64,000 bases of DNA from Palleniella intestinalis (GCF_013166595.1 NZ_JABKKG010000009.1:1-64000); one strand, 5' to 3'. Shown: positions 46,077-55,037, counted from the first letter of the stretch. The notes: generated from the letters alone by a model not told the origin. Program-made: numbers and translations.

Positions 46077-46320
46077 CTTTTGTTATCCCTCGAAGAAATA
46101 AAAGAATCAAAAGAATTATCTTTTATGCATAATAACCCATGCAATGACGAAGCAATGTTTCTTTTGTTTCTTTGTATTCTTTGAGCCGCATCTCTCACAG
46201 TAATCCCTCAAAGTTTTTTGTTATCCCTCGAAGAAATGAAAGAATCAAAAGAATTTTCTTTTATGTATAATAGACCATGCAATGATGAAACCGTTTCTTT
46301 TTATTCTTTGTATTCTTAGA
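46077..46320. repeat. Two tandem 138-bp repeats
   Basis: TTTTGTTATCCCTCGAAGAAAT begins copies near 46079 and 46217; matching continues for ~105 bp (AAAGAATCAAAAGAATT, CTTTTATG, CATGCAATGA, TTCTTTGTATTCTT) with scattered differences. Each copy has A-rich and T-rich arms that can pair. No ORF. Between the copies the DNA is not conserved for ~30 bp. Confidence 0.75.
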
Positions 46321-46492
46321 ACGATTATAATATTATCCTCATGCGGCTTCTTTGATTTCGGGATTTAAAAAATCTTACATTTGTTAAAAGTGGGAAATAT
46401 TTTGACAATAGAAACTATTGATTTTTGAGACCATTTTCTTTATAAACCGCAAAATGCTGCACAAAACAATGCGTTTGAGCAATTCCTCGAAT

Positions 46493-46573
46493 CATCTTAT
46501 ACTTTTCGCATGATAAAGTAGTACTTTATGTATGGTAAAGTTATACTTTTTACACTGCAAAGTTATACCTTTT
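46493..46573. repeat. 22-bp-period palindrome array 3 (four units)
   Basis: Units at 46493, 46515, 46537 and 46559, exactly 22 bp apart: a diverged CATCTTATACTTT, then AAAGTAGTACTTT, AAAGTTATACTTT and AAAGTTATACCTTTT. Spacers TCGCATGAT, ATGTATGGT, TTACACTGC. Core differs from arrays 1-2 (TATAC instead of GTTACC) but frame, period and AAAG...CTTT ends agree. It lies at the left edge of the SAMD9-like island. Confidence 0.75.
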
Positions 46574-46809
46574 ATTCCCTATTTTGATACAAAAAGAGGT
46601 GGTTGAATAAATAGCCACACATCTAATCGTTTGATACATAATATGTTATGTTTTGCTTATATTCTATACCTTTTCAAAACCCACCTCACGAATATCCATA
46701 GAAATGTTAAAATTGCATAGTGCATATCATCCATGTGCCTACCGTTGCAAGTGCAAATCCGTGTTTCCACCTCTCAGAAACATTTCTGTAAAATTTCTGT
46801 TCAAAATTG

Positions 46810-46840
46810 TTGGATGCTCCAAAAATAATGATTACCTTTG
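46810..46840 (+). promoter_or_regulatory. Promoter at the left edge of the island
   Basis: TTG (46810-46812), 20 nt, TACCTTTG (46833-46840). The preferred start codon of the next gene is 50 nt downstream. No promoter of this type is seen between that gene and the 1,444-residue gene, so both may depend on it. Confidence 0.65.
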
Positions 46841-46889
46841 TAACCAAGAATTATATATTGACTTAACTTTTACAGAAAGATTATACCTA

Positions 46890-47201
46890 ATGAACAATAC
46901 AGACGTAATAAAATCTCTTTTGGAGTTCGCTCATGGTGTCACCCAAGCTCCTGAATTAGCGCAGCTCCTGAATGTGTTATACAAGTCTAACACACATTCT
47001 CCACAACATATTTCTGCACGGTCTGTTGACAGTGCTATTGAATGTATGGAAAAATTGTGGCATTCTGGTATATCACGCTCCAACGTATATAGTAACAAGG
47101 AACAAAGAGAATTTGATGAAAAATATTCTTCAATGTTGGCTGAATTCTTGAAAGAGTACATAAAAGGTTATTTGAAGCTAAGAGGGTTGTTGGATGATTG
47201 A
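46890..47201 (+). CDS. Small helical protein upstream of the SAMD9-like gene
   Basis: ATG 46890 gives 103 residues; the longer in-frame reading from 46653 runs through the promoter and is unlikely. The protein looks all-helical and soluble (VIKSLLEFAHGVTQAPELAQLL; ...YSSMLAEFLKEYIKGYLKLRGLLDD) with no motif I know. It lies 158 bp before the SAMD9-like gene on the same strand and shares its AT-rich composition. It may be a partner or a regulator of that gene; no homology supports this. Confidence 0.6.
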   Translation: MNNTDVIKSLLEFAHGVTQAPELAQLLNVLYKSNTHSPQHISARSVDSAIECMEKLWHSGISRSNVYSNKEQREFDEKYSSMLAEFLKEYIKGYLKLRGLLDD

Positions 47202-47359
47202 TTTCATGGAAATCCTATGATACATGATAATTTATCAATGATCCTGCCATCGTCAGTAGGTGTACACGAACACCATCAACCATATGTGCAGACGCAGAAA
47301 AGTGTCTCAGAACTGCTGAAATTGAAATTATAGTATTAGTAAACCAAAAGTTTTGAGTT

Positions 47360-50300
47360 ATGGAAAACATTCAAGAACAACTAAAAAATCAATACAACAA
47401 GTCTATAGACTTCTATAATAAAGGAGACTATGAACATTATTTTTTCCATGTCAGAAAAAGCATAGAATTAATCTGTAAATTTCTGATTTTTGACGCATTA
47501 AAAATAAAAGGTGAGGAAGACAAAGCCCCATACATCATATCTGGTGGTTATTCTTTTAGTATTGACAATGACCAAAAGATATGCAATTTAACAACAAAGG
47601 CTCAGTCAAGAGAACCTGAAGGCTCGTTTTTTATTCAGCTTGCCAGATACACGATGTATTATGTTTTTCCTCCTCTTTTTAACCCTGGTCAGTCCCCTAA
47701 GCCAAACAGAATAAAGTTCAAAATAGACACTTGTTTTGACTCTATGAAGGACTACTATAACACTGCAAGTGAAATAGTGCATACTGCCGATTCTTCACTT
47801 AACGAGAAAGCTCAAGCTGATTCTTGTGCTGCATTTTTTGTAAAAGCATTTAATGATTTAAAATCACAAGTGAGTGAAGATGCTGTAGTATTTTTCTCTT
47901 CTTTGGATTTGCCAGTAGAAAGCGAAGTAAAACCAAATACAGACATTGAGAAAGTTATTCAAGTGAGCAATGATTTTTCTGTTTTAAACAGTATAACGAA
48001 CAATTTGGAGCAATCAACAGATGAATATTATGTTGCATTTCTTCCCGAAATGCTATCTGATAACTATGGTCAAATTTTAGGGAAAGAGAGGCTTCGAGAC
48101 ATATTCCGCTTAGATTGGCAATTCATTGTTGATCTTAATAGAAAAACGCCAGATGGCATTTATGAACAAGCTCCATTGGACAAGAAATCTTCTATCCGCA
48201 TAATTACCGACGATATCAGTGAAGTAACAGGTGCCTCAAATTTGATTAATTGGATGTTCGCAAAAGGGCGCATGGACTTAGGGGAATTTGATGACAAAAC
48301 CACCTTGAAAAATATCCCGAAACTCTTTTCCAAAATATTTTCAAAACTTGTAACGACTGGTTCAACTAAGGATTACATAATCTTTGATTTTTCAGATAAT
48401 GCTTTTGGACTTACAGAGAAACTTTTCTTTAAGTTAGAGGATGTTTTTGACGATTGGGATACTGCTGCAAATCGATGTAAGATTGTTTCATTCACAAGCA
48501 ACTTGGCGTATAAAGAAAAACTTGAAGAATGGGCAAAATATTCTGGCGTTCAAGTTTCCTTTGTTGAAGCTACATTCGCAGATTTCTTGGTGCATTTAAG
48601 TGAAATGAAACCAGCCAAAGATGCTTATGAATCAAAAATCTTATTAAGAGGTAAATCACTAGATATCTCCGAAGCAAGAGAACGTTTTCATGCAGCAGGT
48701 ATTGATTTCTATTGTCCTTCAAAAAATAAATCAGAAAAGCCACAATGGGATTTCTATTCTGGGGCAGAGATTACATGGGAGGAATTAGAGCAGCAATGTG
48801 ATGTTCAACGTGACTTGTACAGGATTGTACGTTCAAAAATAACGGACTTGATTCGTACAATTCGCAAGACTTCCATTTTTACTCTTCGCCATCGACCCGG
48901 TAGCGGTGCTACAACTTTAGCAAAAAGACTTGGCTATGATATAACAAAAGATGATGAGAGTGGACTCTTATCATGTACTGTCGTAGATATTAGAAATTGT
49001 AGTAATATTCGCATTACTGACCAATATCTGTGTCAACTCTCGGAAAAAACAGACAACATCCCTATCCTTGCTATTGTTGAGTCTAAACATATCGGTAGAG
49101 ACAAATTTGACAATTTGGTAAAACGAATGTCTGATGCAGGAAAGAAAATTTTATTCTTTTATATTGAACCTTGTACAGGGCAATATCCTGATAAAAAGAA
49201 AAATGTTGTTCTTCTTGAATCTGCATTACAAGCCAATGAGTTACTACGATTTGAGCAGAAGTATAAACAGTTAGGGCTAGATGAGTCACTTTTGGAAAAT
49301 CAGAAGAAACACAATAATCATCTAGAAGTTGTTGATTTTCCTTTAATGCTTAGAGATAAGGAAACTAGTCAAAACCTATGTTCTTATGTACAGGAATGGA
49401 TGGGGGTATTACCAGAAAATCTTGTTAAATTCTGTGCTTTTGTTGGTTTTGTCTTTAAATATTCTGATCTTGGTGTAAATCAGACTTTATTGAAGTCAAT
49501 ATGGAAAGTAGATAAAAGATTTTCTATAATGTTATATCAACCAAAGGTAGTAAGCGCAATTAAAAAATTGTTAGTAGAAGAAACTATAGATGGTTCTAAT
49601 ACTGGCATATGGCGTCCTCGTTATAATAGATTCTCTACATTCATTCTTAGTGCTTATAAGTCAAATTGGGAAGCTGGTCTATCTGAAATAGCAAAAGAAT
49701 TTATATCTCTGTGCAAAAATGCTGGCGAGTTAGGCTCTGATGATAAAGACATGCTTTATAGTGTTTTTGTCATAAGAAAAAATGCAGATTACAGAGCTCT
49801 TGAAGATAGAGCTGCAAATATAAGGAATAAATTTTCTCTACTGGTAAAAGACCTTAATGATAATGAGAGAGCGGAAGCTTTATTCTATTCCTTAGTGGAA
49901 GCCTTTCCTGAAGATGCTATCTTTAGAGGACATTTTGCTCGTTTTTTGTATGAAAAAGCAAATATGAGTAAATTTATAACTATTGATGACCGTTTGTTTA
50001 TTGATGCTCAAAGTCAGCTTAACCAAGCTTTCAACATTAATCCGGACGATACGGATTTATACCATATGCAGGGTATGTTACTTCGGCGAAGGATAAATGC
50101 TCTCATGAGGATGTTCCAGAGAGATGTTCAAACAAAAGATTTTGAAGAAATCGAGATCAGAGAAATTCGAGATTGTCTTGAAGATTGGGTTCAAAGGGCT
50201 TATGAAGCGTTTGAAAAAAGTATTGATTTAAGTCCTGCAAGTCCTTATGGATATGCTGCAGAAAGTCAACTATTTAGGGAAGCCATAGAGTTCGGGCGGA

Positions 50301-51694
50301 AATTGCTTCAAGCAACGGACTATTCTTTCTGCGAAACAGATTATGTTTTCTCTGAATACACAGAAAAATTAGGTGTTGTTCTTGATTTGTTTGAACAAAT
50401 ATGCTATGCATTTAAGAATGAAGGATTGACACAAATCCTTAATTCATATTGCATATATGAAAGTGTAAGAGCATATCATGAGAATCTTGTTGGCAGAAAT
50501 ATAGAATCGATAAAGAAATATCGCAAAATGTATAGCAATGCGAGTGATGAGAAGAAGTTATTTTATGGTAATTTACTTCTCAAATCTATAGTGTATAGTA
50601 AAACTTCTACCAAAGATACCCGTAAAGCATATAGAAATCTGACAAGACAGGAACGTAATGAGATTGAAGGTATACTTGAGTTTCAAAAAAACAAGGGTGA
50701 TATTAAGAGTTATGAAACAATGTTTATGATAAAACTCTATAGTCCAGAAGACTACTCTCTTGATGAAACTATTGATTTGCTTAAAGAATGGGAAAGTCAA
50801 TATGACGAAAACATCAAGTTTGGATGGGGATACCTAAACGTATGCTTTTATTTGGCAGTTTGTTATTGTGCTAAATCCATTAAGGGAGCTGTTCCGAATC
50901 TTGAATTAACCTCACTTGCTTCCACTTATTTTAAAAAGTCAGAAGATTTTGCGAAGAAATTTGATAAAGGAACAGTTTTACCTCAATGCTATTTAGGTGA
51001 AAGAGATGACATTCATTGTATCATAGACAAGAATATGAAGGATACCGATGCGGATACAATTACAGGTGTTATACATCATATAAATAAGAATAAAGGTATA
51101 CTCAAAATGCGTTGCGGAGTTGAAGTCACGTTTAATGCAAAAGGTTTTGATATACTTCATGATGAAGGTCAGACATTACGTGGTGTTTTAGGATTTTCTT
51201 ATAGTGGTCCTGGTTTATACGATTTTAGACCGGAAAACGTAGGTGATAGGGCTGAGGTATATGATGAACAAGATGGAACCGAAACAACGTTTGAAGATTT
51301 AGAGGAATTTTATGTTCCGTCAGAAATTCTAGTAGAAGAACCGATGGGTGAAGAAGAACCAAAGAAAACAGAAAAGCCCCAGCTTAAAGTAGTAGACAAA
51401 ATTGATCTTACGCAGTTTAAGAAAAGAATAAACAAAAAGACGAATTCAACAAATAATTTAGATCATTATGAAGATGGCGAGATTGTCCATGGTACAATAA
51501 ATATAGGTCTTAGATCAGTGAAAGGGCCAAAAGGTCTTTGTACTGTTGATCACAAGAATGGTTTTGCCGTTTCTCCAAAAGTTTGCGATTATGAAGCAAT
51601 AAAGAATGTTGTATTCAAAGTAAAGGTTGGTAAGAATCATGATAATCCGTCTTTACCTTGGTATTATGCAACTGATATCCGTCCTGATGAATAA
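47360..51694 (+). CDS. SAMD9/SAMD9L-like multidomain P-loop protein
   Basis: A 1,444-residue soluble protein. Parts in order: a helical DUF4145/HEPN-like domain (~1-175; HVRKSIELICKFLI); an alpha/beta region resembling SIR2-like domains (~210-410; DWQFIVDLNRKTPDGIYE); a P-loop NTPase (~490-640) with RPGSGATTLAKRLGY at 512-526, a Walker A without its lysine; a helical part (~660-790); TPR-like repeats (~800-1210); an OB-like domain (~1230-1300) with LGFSYSGPGLYDF; an acidic/basic linker; and a second small beta domain (~1370-1440). Human SAMD9L, from memory, has PGCGGTTLA at the P-loop, the same TPR phrase order, YLGKR...IVHK (here YLGERDDIHCIIDK) and ends LGFSIEGPLAYD. SAMD9 proteins restrict viruses. 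AT-rich, unlike its neighbours. Confidence 0.85.
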   Translation: MENIQEQLKNQYNKSIDFYNKGDYEHYFFHVRKSIELICKFLIFDALKIKGEEDKAPYIISGGYSFSIDNDQKICNLTTKAQSREPEGSFFIQLARYTMYYVFPPLFNPGQSPKPNRIKFKIDTCFDSMKDYYNTASEIVHTADSSLNEKAQADSCAAFFVKAFNDLKSQVSEDAVVFFSSLDLPVESEVKPNTDIEKVIQVSNDFSVLNSITNNLEQSTDEYYVAFLPEMLSDNYGQILGKERLRDIFRLDWQFIVDLNRKTPDGIYEQAPLDKKSSIRIITDDISEVTGASNLINWMFAKGRMDLGEFDDKTTLKNIPKLFSKIFSKLVTTGSTKDYIIFDFSDNAFGLTEKLFFKLEDVFDDWDTAANRCKIVSFTSNLAYKEKLEEWAKYSGVQVSFVEATFADFLVHLSEMKPAKDAYESKILLRGKSLDISEARERFHAAGIDFYCPSKNKSEKPQWDFYSGAEITWEELEQQCDVQRDLYRIVRSKITDLIRTIRKTSIFTLRHRPGSGATTLAKRLGYDITKDDESGLLSCTVVDIRNCSNIRITDQYLCQLSEKTDNIPILAIVESKHIGRDKFDNLVKRMSDAGKKILFFYIEPCTGQYPDKKKNVVLLESALQANELLRFEQKYKQLGLDESLLENQKKHNNHLEVVDFPLMLRDKETSQNLCSYVQEWMGVLPENLVKFCAFVGFVFKYSDLGVNQTLLKSIWKVDKRFSIMLYQPKVVSAIKKLLVEETIDGSNTGIWRPRYNRFSTFILSAYKSNWEAGLSEIAKEFISLCKNAGELGSDDKDMLYSVFVIRKNADYRALEDRAANIRNKFSLLVKDLNDNERAEALFYSLVEAFPEDAIFRGHFARFLYEKANMSKFITIDDRLFIDAQSQLNQAFNINPDDTDLYHMQGMLLRRRINALMRMFQRDVQTKDFEEIEIREIRDCLEDWVQRAYEAFEKSIDLSPASPYGYAAESQLFREAIEFGRKLLQATDYSFCETDYVFSEYTEKLGVVLDLFEQICYAFKNEGLTQILNSYCIYESVRAYHENLVGRNIESIKKYRKMYSNASDEKKLFYGNLLLKSIVYSKTSTKDTRKAYRNLTRQERNEIEGILEFQKNKGDIKSYETMFMIKLYSPEDYSLDETIDLLKEWESQYDENIKFGWGYLNVCFYLAVCYCAKSIKGAVPNLELTSLASTYFKKSEDFAKKFDKGTVLPQCYLGERDDIHCIIDKNMKDTDADTITGVIHHINKNKGILKMRCGVEVTFNAKGFDILHDEGQTLRGVLGFSYSGPGLYDFRPENVGDRAEVYDEQDGTETTFEDLEEFYVPSEILVEEPMGEEEPKKTEKPQLKVVDKIDLTQFKKRINKKTNSTNNLDHYEDGEIVHGTINIGLRSVKGPKGLCTVDHKNGFAVSPKVCDYEAIKNVVFKVKVGKNHDNPSLPWYYATDIRPDE

Positions 51695-51828
51695 TGCAGT
51701 GCAAAAATATTTTTGATAGCGGTAACTATCAGCATAATTCGCATTGCTAATCTACCAACGACTTATGGGTCGCGCGTGGGTTGCCGATGCAATTGGATGA
51801 ATATAATAGTGGAGTATAGAGTATTTAT

Positions 51829-52905
51829 ATGAAAAATATACTAACAGGAAAAAGTCGGACAGCACGTTTTGCCTCAAAGATTTATAAGCGCATGCTGGCT
51901 GGTGAATGGTTCTCGTATGCGGATGTGTTAGCGGACTTCAAAAATCTGAAGTCCGCTAAAGAACTGAAATATTCAGTGTCGGCAGATGAGAAGGAGTATC
52001 AGGACTTACGAAAAGCGTTCTATAATATGCGCAAAGCTATTAGAGAAAAGTGCGGTGATGGTGCTTTCATAGAAGATGGAAATAACAGAAACAAAAGATT
52101 CTGCTATATAGGAGAGAATCCAAACCCATTGGCAGAAATGGAGCACGTAGCTTATAAAAACGGTTTGCAAGATTATTACAGATTCTGTCAAGATGCCGCT
52201 GGTTTTATTCCTAGCAGCTGGCTGGAATATCATTTGGAGAGCACTTTGGATCTATTTGAAATTAATAAAAAGAAAAATGAGAAACATCAAATCATAGGCT
52301 CAAGCGTTGACCGAAAGCATAAAAATATAGAGTGGCTGCCGTACTTTTACGAATGGATTCGTAATAAAAATGTACTGAGAATAGCTTACCATGAGGGATT
52401 CCAAAAAGAGGCAACTACTGTAATTTTTCATCCTCATTTCATAAAGGAATTTAATGGACGTTGGCACATTTTCGGTCATGCAGATGGAAAAGAACCTCAT
52501 GATGGTTTCAATATTCCATTGGATAGGATATCTGAGTTGCCGGAGGTCATCAAAGGTGTAGACTATGCTGAACCAAAGGATGTTGTCTATCCTGATTATT
52601 TTGATGATATCGTTGGTGTAACGCATATTGAGGGGGCTGAGCAATACGATATAGTGATACGTATTCATAATAGGTATATGTTTGGATTGGTTGATACCAA
52701 ACCTATTCATAAGTCACAAGAAACGATTCTTCCTTATGATGATAGAATAGGCTATGGAGAGGTGAGCATAAGGGTGCGTCCGAACAATGAATTCTATGGC
52801 AGGGTGCTTCAGCTAGGCCACGATCTTGAGATTGTGAGTCCAGAAGTTGTTCGGGAAGAAATAGCAAAGCGTATAAAAGAAATGTACGCACGATACGATG
52901 AATAA
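51829..52905 (+). CDS. WYL-domain transcriptional regulator
   Basis: A 358-residue protein with an N-terminal helical/HTH-like region (~1-90) and a WYL domain (~175-250; LRIAYHEGFQKEATTVIFHPHFIKEF, GRWHIFGHADG, IPLDRISEL), followed by a WCX-type C-terminal extension (~265-355). WYL regulators sense ligands, often nucleic acids or nucleotides, and commonly control defence genes. It follows the SAMD9-like gene by 134 bp on the same strand and shares its AT-rich composition. A strong terminator follows. Confidence 0.88.
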   Translation: MKNILTGKSRTARFASKIYKRMLAGEWFSYADVLADFKNLKSAKELKYSVSADEKEYQDLRKAFYNMRKAIREKCGDGAFIEDGNNRNKRFCYIGENPNPLAEMEHVAYKNGLQDYYRFCQDAAGFIPSSWLEYHLESTLDLFEINKKKNEKHQIIGSSVDRKHKNIEWLPYFYEWIRNKNVLRIAYHEGFQKEATTVIFHPHFIKEFNGRWHIFGHADGKEPHDGFNIPLDRISELPEVIKGVDYAEPKDVVYPDYFDDIVGVTHIEGAEQYDIVIRIHNRYMFGLVDTKPIHKSQETILPYDDRIGYGEVSIRVRPNNEFYGRVLQLGHDLEIVSPEVVREEIAKRIKEMYARYDE

Positions 52906-52910
52906 TAGAA

Positions 52911-52957
52911 AGTAATGGTTCCACATGTTTGATATGTTTGGAACCATTACTTTTTTA
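52911..52957 (+). terminator. Terminator after the WYL gene
   Basis: AGTAATGGTTCCA (52911-52923) pairs perfectly with TGGAACCATTACT (52939-52951), then TTTTTT. Confidence 0.92.
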
Positions 52958-52964
52958 TTTTTTC

Positions 52965-52995
52965 TTGCAAGGTATAGGAAAAGTTTCTACCTTTG
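52965..52995 (+). promoter_or_regulatory. Promoter of the DUF3825 gene
   Basis: TTG (52965-52967), 20 nt, TACCTTTG (52988-52995). It leaves a leader of about 195 nt. Confidence 0.72.
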
Positions 52996-53120
52996 CATCG
53001 TCAAAACAAGACAAGAGTGTTCTTTGATAGATTGATTGCAAAACATGATAAGTTGCTAAATGGGTAAGTTTTCCACCATAAAACAGAACTGACTATTTAT
53101 TTTTATATTATTATTACATC

Positions 53121-53161
53121 GTTCCGTAAGGCGAGTCCGGAACAAAACCTATCCGATAGGT
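53121..53161 (+). promoter_or_regulatory. Leader hairpin and operator-like palindrome
   Basis: GTTCCG (53121-53126) pairs with CGGAAC (53138-53143). Directly after it ACCTATC-C-GATAGGT (53147-53161) is a perfect 7+1+7 palindrome, 38 nt before the start codon. A repressor site or an RNA hairpin both fit. Confidence 0.5.
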
Positions 53162-53198
53162 CAACAAGTGCTTGCCACCACTCTTAAATCTGAAAGAC

Positions 53199-54464
53199 AT
53201 GCAGACACAAGAGACAAACAGTGCAGTTAATGGTGCAATAAACAGCACCCAGTATAGTAACAACGTAAACAGCGGTAAGCAGCAAAAGGGTGAGAACGGT
53301 AATCCTCTCTTTATGATTGGCTTCGTAAAGAACCGGAGAACATACGTTAACGAGATTAACGAACTGCTTGAAGGTACAGGTGTGACGGTCAGCGTTGGCG
53401 ACATCAACCTCATGGTGGAGACTAATGGTTTTGATAACCGTAATATCCACGGATACTCGCGTGAGAGTGACGGAACTCAGATAGCTCCTGCAAATGTGCA
53501 TTACAAACTTGTTAAAACAGGTTGGAGCACAAAGGAGGGCAGAGAGATTGTCGGTTGGTTCACTAAGAGCAAAAAGGGGTTTGAAGGAATCACTTGGGGG
53601 ACTGAGGCTAGTTTCATTTCATCTGTTGCGAACAGTAAGAAGTTCCGTATCGGTGAGTTCTACTTCGACGAATGGTGTGATGGATTGTCATTCCTTGAGG
53701 ACTTGGCACAAAGTACAATTCCTGAAAAGTGGAGTTATCAGCACACTACTTCGAACATGATGCATCCCATCCTTAAGTCGTACATTGAGAACATCTTCAC
53801 ACGATTACAGAAAGAGGGGGCCAATGGCGGTGAAGGAAAGATAATCTTCAGCCAAGATGGACGCTGGATGGTGTTCAACACGAACTTGCTTGACAAGTTC
53901 TTCCACGAGATTATCATCGTAGCAGAGGTACGAACAGTAGGAGGCAAGCGAGTATACTTCAATCCGGTGCGCAGTAAGAATGAAGCAGACCGTCGCAAGA
54001 AGACATTCCGAAAAGGTGATGAGCCTGTAGCTCCGAAGTTCTTCGAGAACGTGGACGAGGTTATATTCCAAACAAAATGGACAGTGGACAAGGACTTTGA
54101 TAAGTTCACTCATATCATTGAACAACGTATCAAACGTTTCCCTGCCAAACACCAAGGAAAAAACTCAGAGGAACTGGCTCGCATGCTGGACTCTGCGATA
54201 GACTACGCGGTAGCCATTACACAGCGTAACTATAAGTTTGTTGTGCCGATGTACCGTCCGCAGACAGATTCAATCCAGTTGTTGATGCCAATCTATTTGG
54301 AGGGAACTTTCCAGCAGTGTCCGGATTTTGCTTTGGTGTTGACGCCAGATTCAAAGGAATGTATCTATACTCCGGAGACGATTCTACCATTGGATGCGGC
54401 TTATCAGAACGCTCGCTTAATAGCCAAACCGGATGAAACATGGTTGAACCCGGAGAACATCTAA
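53199..54464 (+). CDS. DUF3825 protein
   Basis: The ATG at 53199 gives 421 residues; the reading from 53172 would need TTG. The C-terminal ~190 residues match DUF3825: KWSYQ near 180, GRWMVFNTNLLDKF, FVVPMYRPQTDSIQLLMPIYL, PDFALVL and ETILPLDAAYQNARLIAKPD. Residues ~30-110 may be a LOTUS/OST-HTH-like domain (PLFMIGFVKNRRTYVNEINELLEG), the usual RNA-binding partner of DUF3825 as I recall. So a role in RNA metabolism or conflict is possible. Own promoter and terminator-like hairpin follow. Confidence 0.82.
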   Translation: MQTQETNSAVNGAINSTQYSNNVNSGKQQKGENGNPLFMIGFVKNRRTYVNEINELLEGTGVTVSVGDINLMVETNGFDNRNIHGYSRESDGTQIAPANVHYKLVKTGWSTKEGREIVGWFTKSKKGFEGITWGTEASFISSVANSKKFRIGEFYFDEWCDGLSFLEDLAQSTIPEKWSYQHTTSNMMHPILKSYIENIFTRLQKEGANGGEGKIIFSQDGRWMVFNTNLLDKFFHEIIIVAEVRTVGGKRVYFNPVRSKNEADRRKKTFRKGDEPVAPKFFENVDEVIFQTKWTVDKDFDKFTHIIEQRIKRFPAKHQGKNSEELARMLDSAIDYAVAITQRNYKFVVPMYRPQTDSIQLLMPIYLEGTFQQCPDFALVLTPDSKECIYTPETILPLDAAYQNARLIAKPDETWLNPENI

Positions 54465-54484
54465 AGCAAGCGTAGAGGGAAGGG

Positions 54485-54513
54485 GAAATAGTTCCTATAA
54501 AGGGAACTATTTC
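54485..54513 (+). terminator. Hairpin after the DUF3825 gene
   Basis: GAAATAGTTCC (54485-54495) pairs perfectly with GGAACTATTTC (54503-54513), 11 bp with a 7-nt loop. A TAATTTTG at 54551-54558 may then start the next unit. Confidence 0.65.
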
Positions 54514-54584
54514 TTATCCTCCAAAACTTTCTAATCAAAACATAAATCTGTAATTTTGCAATCAGAAATCAAAAGAAACGAAAT

Positions 54585-55037
54585 ATGGGAAGCACAACAT
54601 CTCTACAACTTATTGCCTCAAAGGCTCTTCCTGCACTTTCCGGTGCAAATGTGATTTACAATGCAGCGAAGAATATTTTCCTTGCTGGCGCTTATACCAG
54701 TGCTGCCGGCAACACATACTACAAGGCTATCCGTTTTTCAGATCGTCTTGTGGTTTACTATGACATCGGAGAAGGATATTGCCACAACTTCCTCAATGGT
54801 ATACACTTGTATGCATGGGATGGACAGAGAGCAAAACTCATTGCAAAGAAATCATGGGGAGGATGTTGCAACTATCGTTATTTCAACGAGCAGACTGCAA
54901 AAGAGGAAAGCATCCTGATGCTGAAGGCTTTCTTGGAAGGTCAGGCAAAGTTGGCCGGATATTCCGTAAGTTGTCAGCAACTGCTGGATTTCTCACGCAG
55001 TATGATTAATGATACTCAGCGTAAGCTACTTGCTTGA
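54585..55037 (+). CDS. Small protein, first member of a tandem related pair
   Basis: A 150-residue protein with no known motif. Its centre (GNTYYKAIRFSDRLVVYY ... FLNGIHLYAWDGQRAKLI) is clearly related to that of the next gene: both share FL/Y...GN.YY..IRF, ...GI.LYA..G, then a basic stretch and a helical KEES/RKES...ML..F block. Soluble, alpha+beta. With the neighbour and the helicase it forms a three-gene unit. Function unknown. Confidence 0.72.
   Translation: MGSTTSLQLIASKALPALSGANVIYNAAKNIFLAGAYTSAAGNTYYKAIRFSDRLVVYYDIGEGYCHNFLNGIHLYAWDGQRAKLIAKKSWGGCCNYRYFNEQTAKEESILMLKAFLEGQAKLAGYSVSCQQLLDFSRSMINDTQRKLLA

Noticed and set aside
46497..46575. Simple terminator interpretation of array 3
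   Set aside because: The units are direct, not inverted, for the most part, there is no stable stem with a T run, and a clear terminator already ends the AAA+ gene at 46057.
46653..46889. N-terminal extension of the small gene upstream of the SAMD9-like gene
   Set aside because: The extra 79 codons span a good promoter (46810-46840) and read Cys/Pro-rich without structure; the start at 46890 is preferred.
53172..53198. Longer start for the DUF3825 protein
   Set aside because: It would need TTG and lies in the structured leader; ATG at 53199 is adequate.
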